DNA of 64,000 bases, from the NCBI GenBank assembly GCA_019915135.1, contig JAHLMK010000001.1:5270001-5334000 (forward strand). The letters are read 5' to 3'. The translations under genes were made by a program, and so were the position numbers. Each line of letters begins with the position of its first letter. Position 1 is the first letter of the stretch. Shown here in pieces: positions 1-10,037 of the stretch. The notes under the pieces were generated by a model, which had not been told where the DNA came from, searched no databases, and saw nothing but the letters and a program-made list of their open reading frames with translations. The stretch comes from Strobilurus pachycystidiatus. Its lineage: Eukaryota; Basidiomycota; Agaricomycetes; Agaricales; Physalacriaceae.

Positions 1-1575
1 CTGCGGCCGGCCTGTTGTACCTGCCGGCGGGGGCGCACCTGTGCCCCCGACCTGGAACGCCTTCAAATCGGCTATACACACCCTCTATCCGGGGTCTGTT
101 GTCACCACTCGATACGAGCCAGCAGACCTTGAATCGTACGCTTGGCGCCAGGCAAAGGACCAACCTATCTCCACCCGAGAACAGCTGGGTTCCTTCGCTC
201 GAACCTTTTCGCACATGGTCGATGCCTTGACGGAGGATGACCAGATCTCGCCTGCAGATGAGTCTCGGTGTGGTTTCATCGGACTGGGGCCCGATCTCGA
301 GTCTAAAGTTCGCCTTCGTCTTGCCACCAAATACCCGGACCATCGTCCAACAAAGCCCTACCCCATTTCTCAGATCATTGCAGCGGCTGATTGGGTCCTT
401 CCGGGGTCCGAGGGGTCCCACGACGCCGTTGCTGTTCGCAACCCCGTCTACTCAGGATATTCCTCCTCGTCGAAGGGTTTTCAAGGCCCAGTGGTGGTGA
501 AGACTGAAGTCAAGGATGCTTCGGTCTTAGCCATCGAAAAGCTGGGTTCAGTTATGAACGTCCTGGTAGAGCGGCTAGCAGCACCAGCCGCGCAGTCGAG
601 GGGCGGCTACCGAGGAAACGATTTCGGCGGCGGTTCAGGCTTCCAGAGCGGTAACCCGCCAGGAGGCGGGGGGTACCAGGGAGAGGGGGGAGGTTACCAA
701 GGGGGTTGGGGAAGCTATCGAAACCCCCTGGAGCCTTCGTGCGGCTTCTGTCGGGCTAAGAACTGTCCTAACTGGGAGAGCTGTGACGAGTTCAAGGCCC
801 TGTCCAATGACGGGCTTATTCGCAATGGCCCCGACGGTCGCGCTATGATGAGGGACGGGAGTCGATTCCCCCCGGGACGAGGTCCGCCGGCGGCTCGCAT
901 CCGCGCCTTCTATGAGAGGAACCCTCCACCTTCGGCGTCTCTTCAAGCAACTGGTGGTGGCACCTCTGGGGGCGGAAACGGTCCCTCCGCTCAGTCCTTC
1001 CTTGTCGAGATAGACCACTCCCGTGCTGACGGTCGGGGTCCGACCTCATCAGGCACTCAGGCCATTCCAGCGGAGGTATTTGCGGCTTCGACCTTCGGCT
1101 TATCTGAATCATCGAACGCGCCATGGGATGAACAAATGGCAGCCTTCAAATCAACATGCGAAAGGATTTCGGAAGGGAAGGATCGTTTCTTGTCAGTACA
1201 TAACGTCGTCACTCGGGCGGCGGGTAGAGCCAAACCACCGGTGGCAGGGAAAGCCTTCGACCCCGCTAAGTCGAGGCCGGGTTCGCCTGAGGACCACTCC
1301 ATCCAGCGGAAGGAGGCCGAGAAGACCTCGTCAGCGCCGCCGATTCCTGCTCGTCACCCCGATCGACAGCTCCAACCTCCGTCGGGGGAGCGCCGTTTCC
1401 CCGTTCCGCCACACCCGGGTCATCTCATCGAGCCCCGTCAGCGCGTTGTACCTCCCTCTGGACAGTCCCAACTACCATCGCAGCCTCGAGCGGCGACGGA
1501 ACCTTCTCCGAGGGAGAAGGGGGTTCAGGCCGGGCCTCGGGCTAGGGAGAATGTTCTTGGCCGGGAGCAGCCTAA

Positions 1576-1731
1576 GAGGGTGTTCGGATAGGATGCAGAA
1601 ATTTCTGCACCGCGCCAAACGGGACCCTGTGTAGAAACCGTGCAAAAACCCTGGAATCAATCAGACAGTCCCTGCAAAGGGACCGGTGTTCGTCCGAATT
1701 AAGCCGTGTGATGAGTTGTGTGACACGCGTC
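1576..1731 (+). repeat. left terminal inverted repeat of Harbinger element
   Basis: This 156-bp arm matches the reverse complement of 4450-4606 with one substitution and one single-base indel as read by eye. The flanking trinucleotide is TAA (1573-1575). The first ATG of the element's plus-strand gene lies just inside, so the arm probably includes its promoter. Confidence 0.93.
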
Positions 1732-1761
1732 ATCATAGATCATCGTGCCTCTGATCCATCG

Positions 1762-3070
1762 ATGTCAACGACGCCAGGCATGGCCGCGCCGCGCAACTGC
1801 AAGTGGACAAGTGCCGACCTCAAGAAACTTGTAGATGAGGTGGTCAAGCACTCCAGGGAGACAGGAAAGAAGCCAGATGGAGCCAGCTTCGGACTCCCTT
1901 TCTACAATGCCATTGCCCCGCGTCTTAACCCACCCGAGAGTGGTGCCAACAAGACGGGCAAAAGCTGCAGGAGCAAGATGGGCGAGGTATGATTCTCATC
2001 CAATGCTCAATTGCCTTTCCATGACGAGTCATCAGCTCAAGAAGATTTGGATGGCTATCTTGAGATGGCGTAAGCGGAGCGGGATGAAGCCGTGGGATGA
2101 AGAGCTAGGCGCGAACGTGGAAGAGAATATGGATGCTGATTGGGAGGCATGGCTTATCAACAATCCAGAGGTCTCGCCATTCAAGCACAAGAGCTGGGAA
2201 TTCTACAAGCAGTTTGAGGAGCTCATGCCCGCAGCCACGACACAGATACGCGACGCCCATGTATTCAACCCGGGTCACGATGATGGAGACACATCCGAGG
2301 AGGAATCCAGTGAGGAAGAAGAGGACAAAGAGGACAAGGTGCGTCGTGAATGTGTTCTGGAAAGCCACTCCATTGATCATTGCCGCCAGGCCGTTGCCCC
2401 ATCCTCTACTCGCACTCGCAAGCGTGCACCCACGGAGACTCCTCTTCCATTGTCTGCAGGCTCGAAGCGCAACAAAGCCAAGGACGACAAATCATCCCCT
2501 TCCTCTGCGCCAGACACCCCGCAGTCCAGTCGGACTGAACGTGCAAAGCTTCTCGTCGTAGCCAGTGGGTTGCGATCTGATCTTGGCGCAATGACACAGG
2601 CTCTTCAGCCACCGCCCACTACAGCCACCGACACTACTCCTGCCCGTTATCGCGAGGCAAACAGCCTCATCCGCGCCGAAGCCTGGCTTCCCGCAGAATA
2701 TCGCCTCAGTCTTCGTACCTTTTTGGAGACAAACAAAATTGCGGTTGTGGCATACATCTGTCTTGCTGAGGGGACGACACCCGATGATGTAGAGGACCGT
2801 AAGCGCTGGATTCTGGACAAACTTCAGCTCCCAATTCCTCGAGGCTTTGATTTCCAGACTGATTCTTATCCATCGCGCGAAGCCATTCTTTCGCATGATC
2901 CTTTCCATCTTCCACAATCTGCGCAGTCTTCATCGCAGCTCCCCGACTCATTCAGCCATCTTTCCTCTGTTGATTTCCAGTCTTTTGATGAGCAGGTACA
3001 ATATGACAGCAATGTTTCTCAGATGCAGTATAACTCGTATGATCCACGTTCATATGGCGAAGGATGGTGA
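1762..3070 (+). CDS. Harbinger accessory protein with Myb/SANT-like DNA-binding domain
   Basis: This is the second gene of the PIF/Harbinger element. Known elements pair the transposase with a Myb/SANT-like protein that helps it enter the nucleus and bind the ends. Conceptual splicing gives exons 1762-1986, 2036-2338 and 2390-3070 (introns 49 and 51 nt, GT-AG), 402 aa. The N-terminal ~130 residues have the pattern of the fungal/plant Myb_DNA-bind_3 type: KWTSADLKKLVDEV, then KSCRSKMGE, a Leu/Trp helix, and PFKHKSWEFYKQFEELMP. An acidic run (about residues 155-175) and a Ser/Pro-rich basic linker follow, then a C-terminal segment without a known signature. The start was chosen as the first ATG after the inverted repeat that is in frame with the Trp motif. 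It converges with the transposase gene. Confidence 0.75.
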
Positions 3071-3084
3071 TATATATATAAATA

Positions 3085-4434
3085 TTATGTTCTTTGTCTA
3101 GGGGGATTTTCTGCTATATATGCTTGATACTGTGTCCACATCTTTACCGCAATCTCATCCCGCCGCTTCTTGTGCCGATTTGTCTCCGCTGGTGAAATCT
3201 TCAAGGATGGCGCAAGGTCTCCTGTAAGAGTATGATCTGGCGCTGAGAATCCAATGGGTTCATATGGCTCTGTCTCCTCGTGATTGATATCCGAGGGATC
3301 ATATTTGCGAATGAGATTGTGAATTGCAAGAAGTGCAGCAACCACGCGCACTTGAACATCCATTGGATAGTGCAGTGGATAGCATAATGCACGCCAACGA
3401 GCTTTGATAACTCCAAAGATCCGTTCAATCACATTACGAGCTTGTGCGTGTCGAAGATTGAAAAGCTCTTCTTTGTTTTTAGGTCTGCCAATATGTCAGA
3501 TGATAGAAAGTGAAATCAGATACAAAAATCTCACGCCTGTTCTCCACGTTTCCATTCCGCAAGATGATATCGCACACCAGAATATGGAACCAGTGTACCG
3601 TCACACATGGGAAAGCCAGCGTCTGCAAGAAGATACTTCCCAGGAGGTAGGCGCAAGTCACGCAGGCGACAATGAGACCACATAGAGCTATCGGCTGTAG
3701 ATCCATCATGTCCATATGAGCCGTAGATAAAATTCATGCCAAAGTCGCATGCACAAAGACAATTCTGCGTCACTTGGCCCTTCCGATCTCGAGCAAGTTG
3801 GCGTTCGAGTGCACTGGTCCATGCGCAGATATGACTGCCATCAATGGCACCAATGACAAAGTCAAAGAAACCATTCCACCGCCAAGAGTTCTGTATCTGA
3901 TGGGGAACAGGAGCATCGGCATCGGGAAGAAAGACATATTTGCGATAGAATGCTGGCGAGGCAAATGCGTGCAATATTTGCTTGAAGTATCTGTAGAAGA
4001 TCATGAGTATAAACACCTGAAATCAGCTAAGAAATATACTTGGTCACGGTATCATTAGATCGTTGGAATCTCTCCGCCACCTCGCGGACACTGTTTGCTG
4101 TTTTGCAAGTGTACAGAAAGATTCCCAGCTTCTCCTCTAACATGACTCCTTTGCGAGAGTCCCCAATGCCCAACAGGAGTAATTCCTGTTTCAGGATCTC
4201 AAAGATTGGCTTGCGTACACTGAGAGCGTCCCGTATGCGCTCCGGGTGAGCCGTTGGCTTGAGAAGATCGTCAATCCACATCTTCCCGGTGAAAGGGCAG
4301 GTGTGGTAGGGAATAGGGTCTGCATTGACTGACAGCTCCTCGATAATCAAGAGGATGAGTATGCCTACAAGCAGGTAGATGCGCCCAACGAGAGCGCGAA
4401 CGAGTTCTCGCCTTCGATCTTGTTCGGTCGGCAT
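3085..4434 (-). CDS. PIF/Harbinger transposase (DDE_Tnp_4 type)
   Basis: This enzyme cuts and rejoins the transposon ends. Exons (minus strand) 4434-4040, 3990-3535 and 3484-3085 with introns of 49 and 50 nt give 416 aa, a normal length for the family. The N-terminal part has the helix-turn-helix-like stretch around NDTVTKYF. The catalytic triad of the DDE_4 family is present: first Asp in GAIDGSH, second Asp in LLADAGFP, and Glu in NVIERIFG near the start of the third exon. The first splice is supported because it produces the conserved DTVTKYFKQIL run. The first ATG after the inverted repeat was taken as start. No stop or frameshift was seen, so the enzyme may be active. Confidence 0.88.
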
Positions 4435-4449
4435 GGTCCGGAAAGGAAC

Positions 4450-4606
4450 GACGCGTGTCACACAATCTCATCACACGGCTTAATTCGGACGAACACCGGT
4501 CCCTTTGCAGGGACTGTCTGATTTATTCCAGGGTTTTTGCACGGTTTCTACACAGGGTCCCGTTTGGCGCGGTGCAGAAATTTCTGCATCCTATCCGAAC
4601 ACCCTC
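4450..4606 (-). repeat. right terminal inverted repeat of Harbinger element
   Basis: This is the partner of the arm at 1576-1731, ending in CCGAACACCCTC followed by the TAA duplication. The transposase start codon (4434) lies just inside it. Confidence 0.93.
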
Positions 4607-5467
4607 TAAGCAATACCGTACGGTTGCACCCATCGAGGATCCTACTGCCATCGAGAGGATCATCCGGGCCATTCTGGACCGGAAGTCAGAGTTTACCACC
4701 GCCGATGTCTTGGCGGTATCTCCCGACCTTCGAAGGCAGCTGCGTGATAAAATCACCCCCCGCCGAGCGGATCCTGATGCAGGAAGCGCACGACTAGGCG
4801 CTCTCCTTTCAGAGCTCCTGGAAATGGGAGAGGAGGCTCACCCTGACGAGACCTCCAGAGTGGAACCGGTTTTCTCGGTGGCTACGCCTGAGTTCGACGA
4901 TCGGACCGCTATCGAAAAAGTCGAGGACTACTACACCTCCCTGCTGCAGTCGCTCCCCAACTCCATCACTGTTGCGGCCGAGTCCGCCTCCCTTCGCGCT
5001 ATTACCCCCATAATTGACACTCTGTGGGAAGTTGAAGCAGTTCTCGATGGAGGATCTCAACTCGTGGCTATGTCCGAGACGGTGTGGAAGCGCATCGGAA
5101 GTGCTCTCGATACCACGGTTACGGTAAAAGTGCAGTCTGCCAACGGGCACTTCGACCGTTCGCTGGGCATGTGCCATAACGTACCCTTCGCCGTCGGGGG
5201 TATCACCATTTACCTCCAAGTTCATGTTATCCGGGGTGCGGCATATGACGTCCTCCTGGGACGGCCCTTCACCATCCTGACCGAAGGTGTCCTTAAGGAC
5301 TTCCAGGATGGAGACCAGCTTCTCACCATCACGGACCCCAACTCGGCGTCGGTGGTCACCATCCCCACCCACGATCGGGGGGTGCCACACTTCTCGGACC
5401 GCGCCGAAGCCAGCCACGTATCCTCGAACCCACACATTCATTCCACTCGACCCCCGATTAGACACTA

Positions 5468-7870
5468 ATGGATCTACAACAAGGGGAAGAATTAGGATTT
5501 GTTATTTCGGTAGAACAACTCGTCACGGAACACTCGAACAGGACACCTCACCTCGCACAACCGGTCACCGATCCGTTCTCTATTCAGGACACGGCTTCGA
5601 TACCCGGCTTCTCTATTTCTCTCTCAGCTCTCTCTCAGTCTCTCGTCTCTGAATCACTTTCTTGCGATAATCATTCATCTTCCTTTTCGGATCGCGCGTT
5701 CGTTCTTGCTGCAGCCACCTTCGGGGGCTGGGACGACGTCGGATACCCCAGCACTGGACGTTGCGGCCCCCGCATTGTCCTTCCGTTCACTGAGTTACCC
5801 CTTCAACAGGCGTACGTCTCGTTGTTTGTTCAAAATCCACTTCACACGGTGGCTCTGGAAACCCTCATCAACCCTCACGACGAAGGTGAGGGCCCTCACA
5901 CCCCGTTTGGCATCTTTGGTGCCAAATACAAAAAGGTCGCGGATCGTACGAAGCCGGTCCCAGCCACCCTTCCTGAGCACTTTCGAGTTCAGCGAAACAT
6001 CACGGGGGATCCTCTCCAGGACCTCCCGTATCTCTCTCCTTTTCCCCCCGAGTTTACCCCCACCGGCCGTTACACCACGGAAAACAAGGCGATCATCGAC
6101 GCACTCCACCCGGGTGATTTCCTCTGGCCGGAGGAGCGGAAGCTTATGCACCATCTCATGATGCTGCAGGAGGCCGCCTTCGCATGGGACGAGTCCCAGA
6201 AGGGACATTTCCGGGAGGACTTCTTCCCCCCGATCACAATGCCGGTTACGGAACACACGCCTTGGGTCCACCGAAACATACCTATTCCCCCTGGGCTATA
6301 CGAGCAGATCATCCAAATTGTTCGCGACAAAATCTCATCGGGAGCGTATGAGCCCAGTAACTCTTCCTATCGGTCTCGATGGTTCACTGTCCTCAAGAAG
6401 GACGGAACTTCCCTTCGGATCGTGCACGATCTCCAACCCCTCAACGCGGTTACCATTCGCGACGCGGGTGTCATTCCCTTTGTCGAGACTTTGGCCGAGT
6501 CCTTCGGGGCGCGTGCTTGTTACGGGGTCCTGGACCTTTATGTTGCCTTCGATCAGCGCACCCTTCATTGGCGGTCGCGGGATTACACCACCTTCCAGAC
6601 GCCGCTGGGGACGTTCCGATTGACGAAGTTGCCTATGGGGTGGACGAACTCTGTTCAAGTTTTGCACGGCGATGTCACCTACACCCTCCAGGACGAGATC
6701 CCTCACGTCACCATTCCCTTCCTGGACGATGCGGGTATTAAGGGTCCACCGACGCGTTATGAGCTCCCGGACGGGGGTTTCGAAGTTCATCCTGAGAACC
6801 CCAGTATACGACGCTTTGTATGGGAGCACTTCCTCAACCTTAATCGGGTGATCCAGCGCATCAAATACGTCGGGTGTACCTGGTCTGGGAAGAAGGCATA
6901 TCTCTGTGTCCCGGAGGCTGTTATCGTTGGCAATACGTGCACCTACGAGGGTCAAATCCCCGACGACTCGAAGGTGGCGAAGGTCCTCAGTTGGGGGCCT
7001 TGTCGGGACGTTCACGACGTACGAGCCTTCTTGGGTACCGCCGGACTCATGCGCAACTTCATCTGGAATTATGCAGCCATTTCCAGGCCGCTCGTTGATC
7101 TTACTAGGAAGGACGCGATCTTCGAGTGGTTGCCTCTTCATACGGCGTCGCAACGGACACTTCAGGAAGCCATAGAGGCCTCGCCCGCTCTTCGGCCCCT
7201 CAAGTATTCATCGGAGGCTCCGGTTATCCTAGCCGTTGATACCAGCATTATCGCCGTAGGGTTCGCACTCCTTCAAGAGGATCCGAAGGACACGAAAATA
7301 CGCTACCTCAATCGCTGCGGCTCTATAGCGTTGAATTCCCGGGAGTCTAATTACAGCCAGCCCAAGTTGGAGCTCTATGGTGTCTACAGGGCTCTGAAGG
7401 CGACCCAGCTTTGGATTATTGGGGTCCGAAACTTGGTCCTAGAGGTCGACGCTACCGCCATTAAGGGGATGCTCAACAACCCCGATATGAACCCTAGCGC
7501 AACCATCAATCGTTGGGTCGCGGGCATTCTTCTCTTTCATTTCAAACTGGTTCACGTTCCGGGTGTTACCCACGGTGTGGATGGACTCTCTCGGAGACGT
7601 CCTTTTCCAGGGGAATCTTCCAAACCCGACGATCCCGACTGGCTCGACCACCGGTATTCCTTCCTTCATATCATCAATCCTCTTCCCTTCTGTTCACGCA
7701 CTTGTACTTGTGCTGTCTCTCATTTTCCACTTTCCATTCTCAAAACGGCGGCCCGCAGGCTCCCAAAGGACCCTGCGGACGACAACCCTTCCCGGGCAAG
7801 GTCTCCGAACCTGATGACCCAGATTGCTTGTATTCTCAAAATGGCGACCACTTCATCTTTGTTGAGGTGA
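5468..7870 (+). CDS. Pol of retrotransposon 1: reverse transcriptase and RNase H, no integrase seen
   Basis: This 800-residue frame starts at an ATG overlapping the upstream stop. Residues ~1-200 are an unassigned leader. RT follows with FTVLKKDGTSLRIVHDLQ, the YGVLDLYVAFDQ motif and a catalytic box FLDDA (near 6720) instead of the common YVDD/YMDD. RNase H has ILAVDTS, SRESNYSQPKLELYG and LEVDATAIKG (about 7230-7460) and ends with HGVDGLSRR. Thereafter, where HHCC and DDE integrase motifs should follow, there is only low-information sequence ending in a stop. The copy therefore looks integrase-less and would depend on enzyme supplied in trans, unless the integrase was lost through the repeat expansion just downstream. 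Confidence 0.8.
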   Translation: MDLQQGEELGFVISVEQLVTEHSNRTPHLAQPVTDPFSIQDTASIPGFSISLSALSQSLVSESLSCDNHSSSFSDRAFVLAAATFGGWDDVGYPSTGRCGPRIVLPFTELPLQQAYVSLFVQNPLHTVALETLINPHDEGEGPHTPFGIFGAKYKKVADRTKPVPATLPEHFRVQRNITGDPLQDLPYLSPFPPEFTPTGRYTTENKAIIDALHPGDFLWPEERKLMHHLMMLQEAAFAWDESQKGHFREDFFPPITMPVTEHTPWVHRNIPIPPGLYEQIIQIVRDKISSGAYEPSNSSYRSRWFTVLKKDGTSLRIVHDLQPLNAVTIRDAGVIPFVETLAESFGARACYGVLDLYVAFDQRTLHWRSRDYTTFQTPLGTFRLTKLPMGWTNSVQVLHGDVTYTLQDEIPHVTIPFLDDAGIKGPPTRYELPDGGFEVHPENPSIRRFVWEHFLNLNRVIQRIKYVGCTWSGKKAYLCVPEAVIVGNTCTYEGQIPDDSKVAKVLSWGPCRDVHDVRAFLGTAGLMRNFIWNYAAISRPLVDLTRKDAIFEWLPLHTASQRTLQEAIEASPALRPLKYSSEAPVILAVDTSIIAVGFALLQEDPKDTKIRYLNRCGSIALNSRESNYSQPKLELYGVYRALKATQLWIIGVRNLVLEVDATAIKGMLNNPDMNPSATINRWVAGILLFHFKLVHVPGVTHGVDGLSRRRPFPGESSKPDDPDWLDHRYSFLHIINPLPFCSRTCTCAVSHFPLSILKTAARRLPKDPADDNPSRARSPNLMTQIACILKMATTSSLLR

Positions 7871-8262
7871 AGTGTCCCTTCGATGATGTTCATCAAGGTA
7901 TGGAAGCGAGGTTCGCGCACGGTAGTGGCAATTACCTTTGTCTTCGTTAGGCAAAGGTGTCACTTTGGTGAGGGTCACCAAGATATGGTTATGGCGACCA
8001 CTTCATCCTTGTTGAGGTGAAGTGTCCCTTCGATGATGTTCATCGAGGTATGGAAGCGAGGTTCGCGCATGGTTATGGCAATTGCCTTTGTCTTCGTTAG
8101 ACAAGGGTGTCACTTTGGTGAGGGTCACCGAGGTATGGGTATGGCGACCACTTCATCTTTGTTGAGGTGAGGTGTCCCTTCGATGAGGTTCATCGAGGTA
8201 TGGAAGCGAGGTTCGCAACCGGTTATGGTGTCTACCTTTGCCTCAGTTAGGCAAAGTTGTCC
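7841..8262 (+). repeat. 150-bp tandem repeat, about 2.8 copies
   Basis: Three units begin with ATGGCGACCACTTCATC at 7841, 7991 and 8141, so the period is exactly 150 bp. The third unit is incomplete and more diverged at its end. The unit length equals 50 codons, but the first copy contains the pol stop codon, so it is not coding in that frame. It occupies the place where the retrotransposon's integrase would be expected. Confidence 0.9.
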
Positions 8263-8477
8263 CCTTGGGAGTGGGTTGGGGTGAGGTGTGGACCCTTTGG
8301 CAGCGTCTGCTATGGTACAGATGGCTTTTCTGGCATACGGAGTTCACAAATTGCCTGGGGGGAGAGAAGGTGCGGCACAGCCGCTTGCTCTCAAAGGATT
8401 GGGTGTGGTGAGAAGGTGCGGCATGGCCGCTTGCTCTCAGTGCAGACCCCGACTTTCATAATTTGCCTGGGGGGAGA

Positions 8478-8820
8478 TGTACAGCTCGGTGCGCTTCTAG
8501 ACGCCCCGATCCGTAACTCGGCATCCTCCGGGATACCTCGCGCAGGACTACTGTACGCCACACCTATCTGGAGGAACTCTGAAGACCTTCGAAGGCAGTC
8601 AAAGGCACTACCGGACCGACGGCCGAGGCAACAGACGGCCGAGGCTTCGGAGACGTTTCACCAGACTTCGGAAGGAACTAAGTGCCGGCAATTTGGGTTC
8701 TGAAGGTAGATAGGAAGTATATCATTCCATAGTTCCGTATTTACAACCATTGGGGCCCTTCGGGCCCCAAGGTAGATACTAGTACCGTCGGAAGACGGAA
8801 AATAGACTTACTTTTCCCCA
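8478..8820 (+). repeat. probable 3' LTR of retrotransposon 1
   Basis: The LTR start is inferred from a G-rich/purine tract immediately before TGTACAGC. A perfect 9-bp stem, 3-nt loop hairpin (8750-8770, TTGGGGCCC arm) lies in its 3' half and could act in transcript 3'-end formation. The right boundary is a guess, since the 5' LTR is outside the window and no target duplication can be checked. Confidence 0.4.
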
Positions 8821-9613
8821 CCATACCAAAGGAATCAGTTTGAGGTTTCAGCAACGTCGAAGAAGGTCTTCGACGTACTCTCGTTGAGTAGCTGCCCTCG
8901 TCGGTTCTCATTCCACCTTCGGATCCCTTCGTGCCACCTTCGAAGCCTTGTTAGAGCCCTCGACCTTGCTGCGCGCATCGTGGTAGTCGTTTGCGAAGCC
9001 TCCCTCGAGATACCGCTGCTTGCAGCAATTCTTGTTCGAACTCGCCCAGTAGCGTACATGCTTCTCGAGTGCTTGATCTGGTTGGATGATCGGATGGACA
9101 GTCGATTCGGTGGCAGCAAGACTTCGCTCTGGATTGTGTCCTTGGATAGCACGCATCGTCAATGCTTTTCAGGTTGCTCTTCGATTCTCGTCAACGCACC
9201 TGTTCCCGGCCACGTACCTTCCTGACTGCTCTTTGGAAATTCTGGGATATGCTGGTCTCTATCTTCGCCTTGTATGGCCCTTGGCGAATGCTAGCACCTG
9301 TGCTGGACGATCTGGATGGTCTCTTCTTCTCTTTGCCTTGTCGCGTTGTGATTGTGTTGTCTGCTGGAGTGACTGGTCCAAACGAGTAGTGGGTGGTAAT
9401 CGAAGGGATGGCGCCGGTGTAATGATCGATTCGGATAACCTTCTCGGACACTGCCTCTGTCCGGGCCTGCCGCCCGCTTTCCGTCATACACAGTCGTGGT
9501 AGTTGGACACCCAGAAAAATCAGGAAAATTTGCTGGGTCTTTGCTTTCTTGTCTCAAGGCCGTCGTCTTATTTTGGTGGCTCAACAAACTTGGGATGGAT
9601 GGCAGGAGCGCAG
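8821..9613. other. unassigned flank between the two retrotransposons
   Basis: On the minus strand several open stretches (9487-9191, 9152-8835) could be exons joined by an intron with a GTACGT donor near 9230. I recognise no domain and cannot choose a frame. This DNA continues across the gypsy insertion at 15608, so the chromovirus landed in it. Confidence 0.3.
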
Positions 9614-9618
9614 GCGCA

Positions 9619-10037
9619 TGTCAGCGTCGGGCCTATTCGTCTATAGCGAGGGCGCACGAGGCAACGACTGGAGAGCGGTGTAAAGGGTGGTGTATTGAAT
9701 CCCGGGGGAAAGACAACGGTTCTCTGAAGAACTACTCTACTGACTACCGACTCTTTTATACAGTTCCCGACGCCCGACGCCCGATGGGCGCGGGTGCGCC
9801 CCTCTGACTCATTCCCGAGTCATCGCACGAGTCATCGCGCCATCCCGCCCGTGATTGGTCGGGAGCGCGCCCTATCCCACCCGATCCTGCTTTCCCGTCG
9901 GCCGAGCTCCGCCACCATGTGCTACCGTCGGACGGCCGTCGGATAGATCCCGACGATGGGCGCGATACCGTTGCTCCCGCCCGCGCAGGCGTCGCCTTCG
10001 ATCGGCTAGGCGTCGGTGGCGCAGTCAAGTCATGACA
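9619..10037 (-). repeat. 3' LTR of the chromovirus
   Basis: This 419-bp repeat matches 15184-15602 with three substitutions. It is the downstream LTR for the minus-strand element. The pol frame reads into it as far as 9756 before meeting a stop. The target duplication GCGCA abuts at 9614-9618. Confidence 0.95.

Larger units (their letters stand above)
1576..4606. mobile_element. PIF/Harbinger DNA transposon, apparently complete
   Basis: A 3,031-bp element is bounded by ~156 bp terminal inverted repeats starting GAGGGTGTTCGG and flanked by the 3-bp target duplication TAA (1573-1575 and 4607-4609), the signature of PIF/Harbinger. Inside are the two expected genes in convergent orientation, a Myb/SANT-like protein on plus and a DDE transposase on minus, whose stops are only 14 bp apart. 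Both genes read through with clean introns. The near-identical repeats and undamaged genes suggest a recent, possibly autonomous copy. It sits in the gag-protease frame of retrotransposon 1 and so is younger than it. Confidence 0.93.
2..5468 (+). pseudogene. gag-protease frame of retrotransposon 1, split by a DNA transposon
   Basis: The frame is open from the window edge to 1575 and resumes at 4610. Removing the Harbinger element plus one TAA copy reconnects it exactly in frame (Pro-Lys then Gln-Tyr-Arg). The first part is gag-like: a basic/aromatic N-terminal region, a Gly-rich segment (about 600-720) and a Cys-rich patch (CGFCRAKNC, about 740-770) in place of a standard zinc knuckle. The second part contains the retropepsin-type active site VLDGGSQLV near 5043, where DGG stands where DTG or DSG is usual. 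The stop TAA (5466-5468) overlaps the ATG of the next frame (TAATG), a compact arrangement that could allow re-initiation. The element was presumably capable of making this protein before the insertion. Confidence 0.7.
1..8820 (+). mobile_element. LTR retrotransposon 1, 5'-truncated by window edge
   Basis: This is a plus-strand LTR retrotransposon with gag, aspartic protease, reverse transcriptase and RNase H. The 5' LTR and the start of gag lie outside the window. It is interrupted by the Harbinger element at 1576-4606. The pol frame ends at 7870 with no integrase visible, then come three 150-bp tandem repeats. A purine-rich stretch (GGGGGGAGA, 8469-8477) is directly followed by TGTACAG, which I take as the polypurine tract and start of the 3' LTR. 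The right end is uncertain because the other LTR is not visible. Whether it is Ty3-like is inferred from the PR-RT-RNase H order. Confidence 0.75.

Noticed and set aside
8377..8440. short direct repeat GAGAAGGTGCGGCA...GCCGCTTGCTCTCA in two copies
   Set aside because: Too short and local to be an element end; treated as part of retrotransposon 1.
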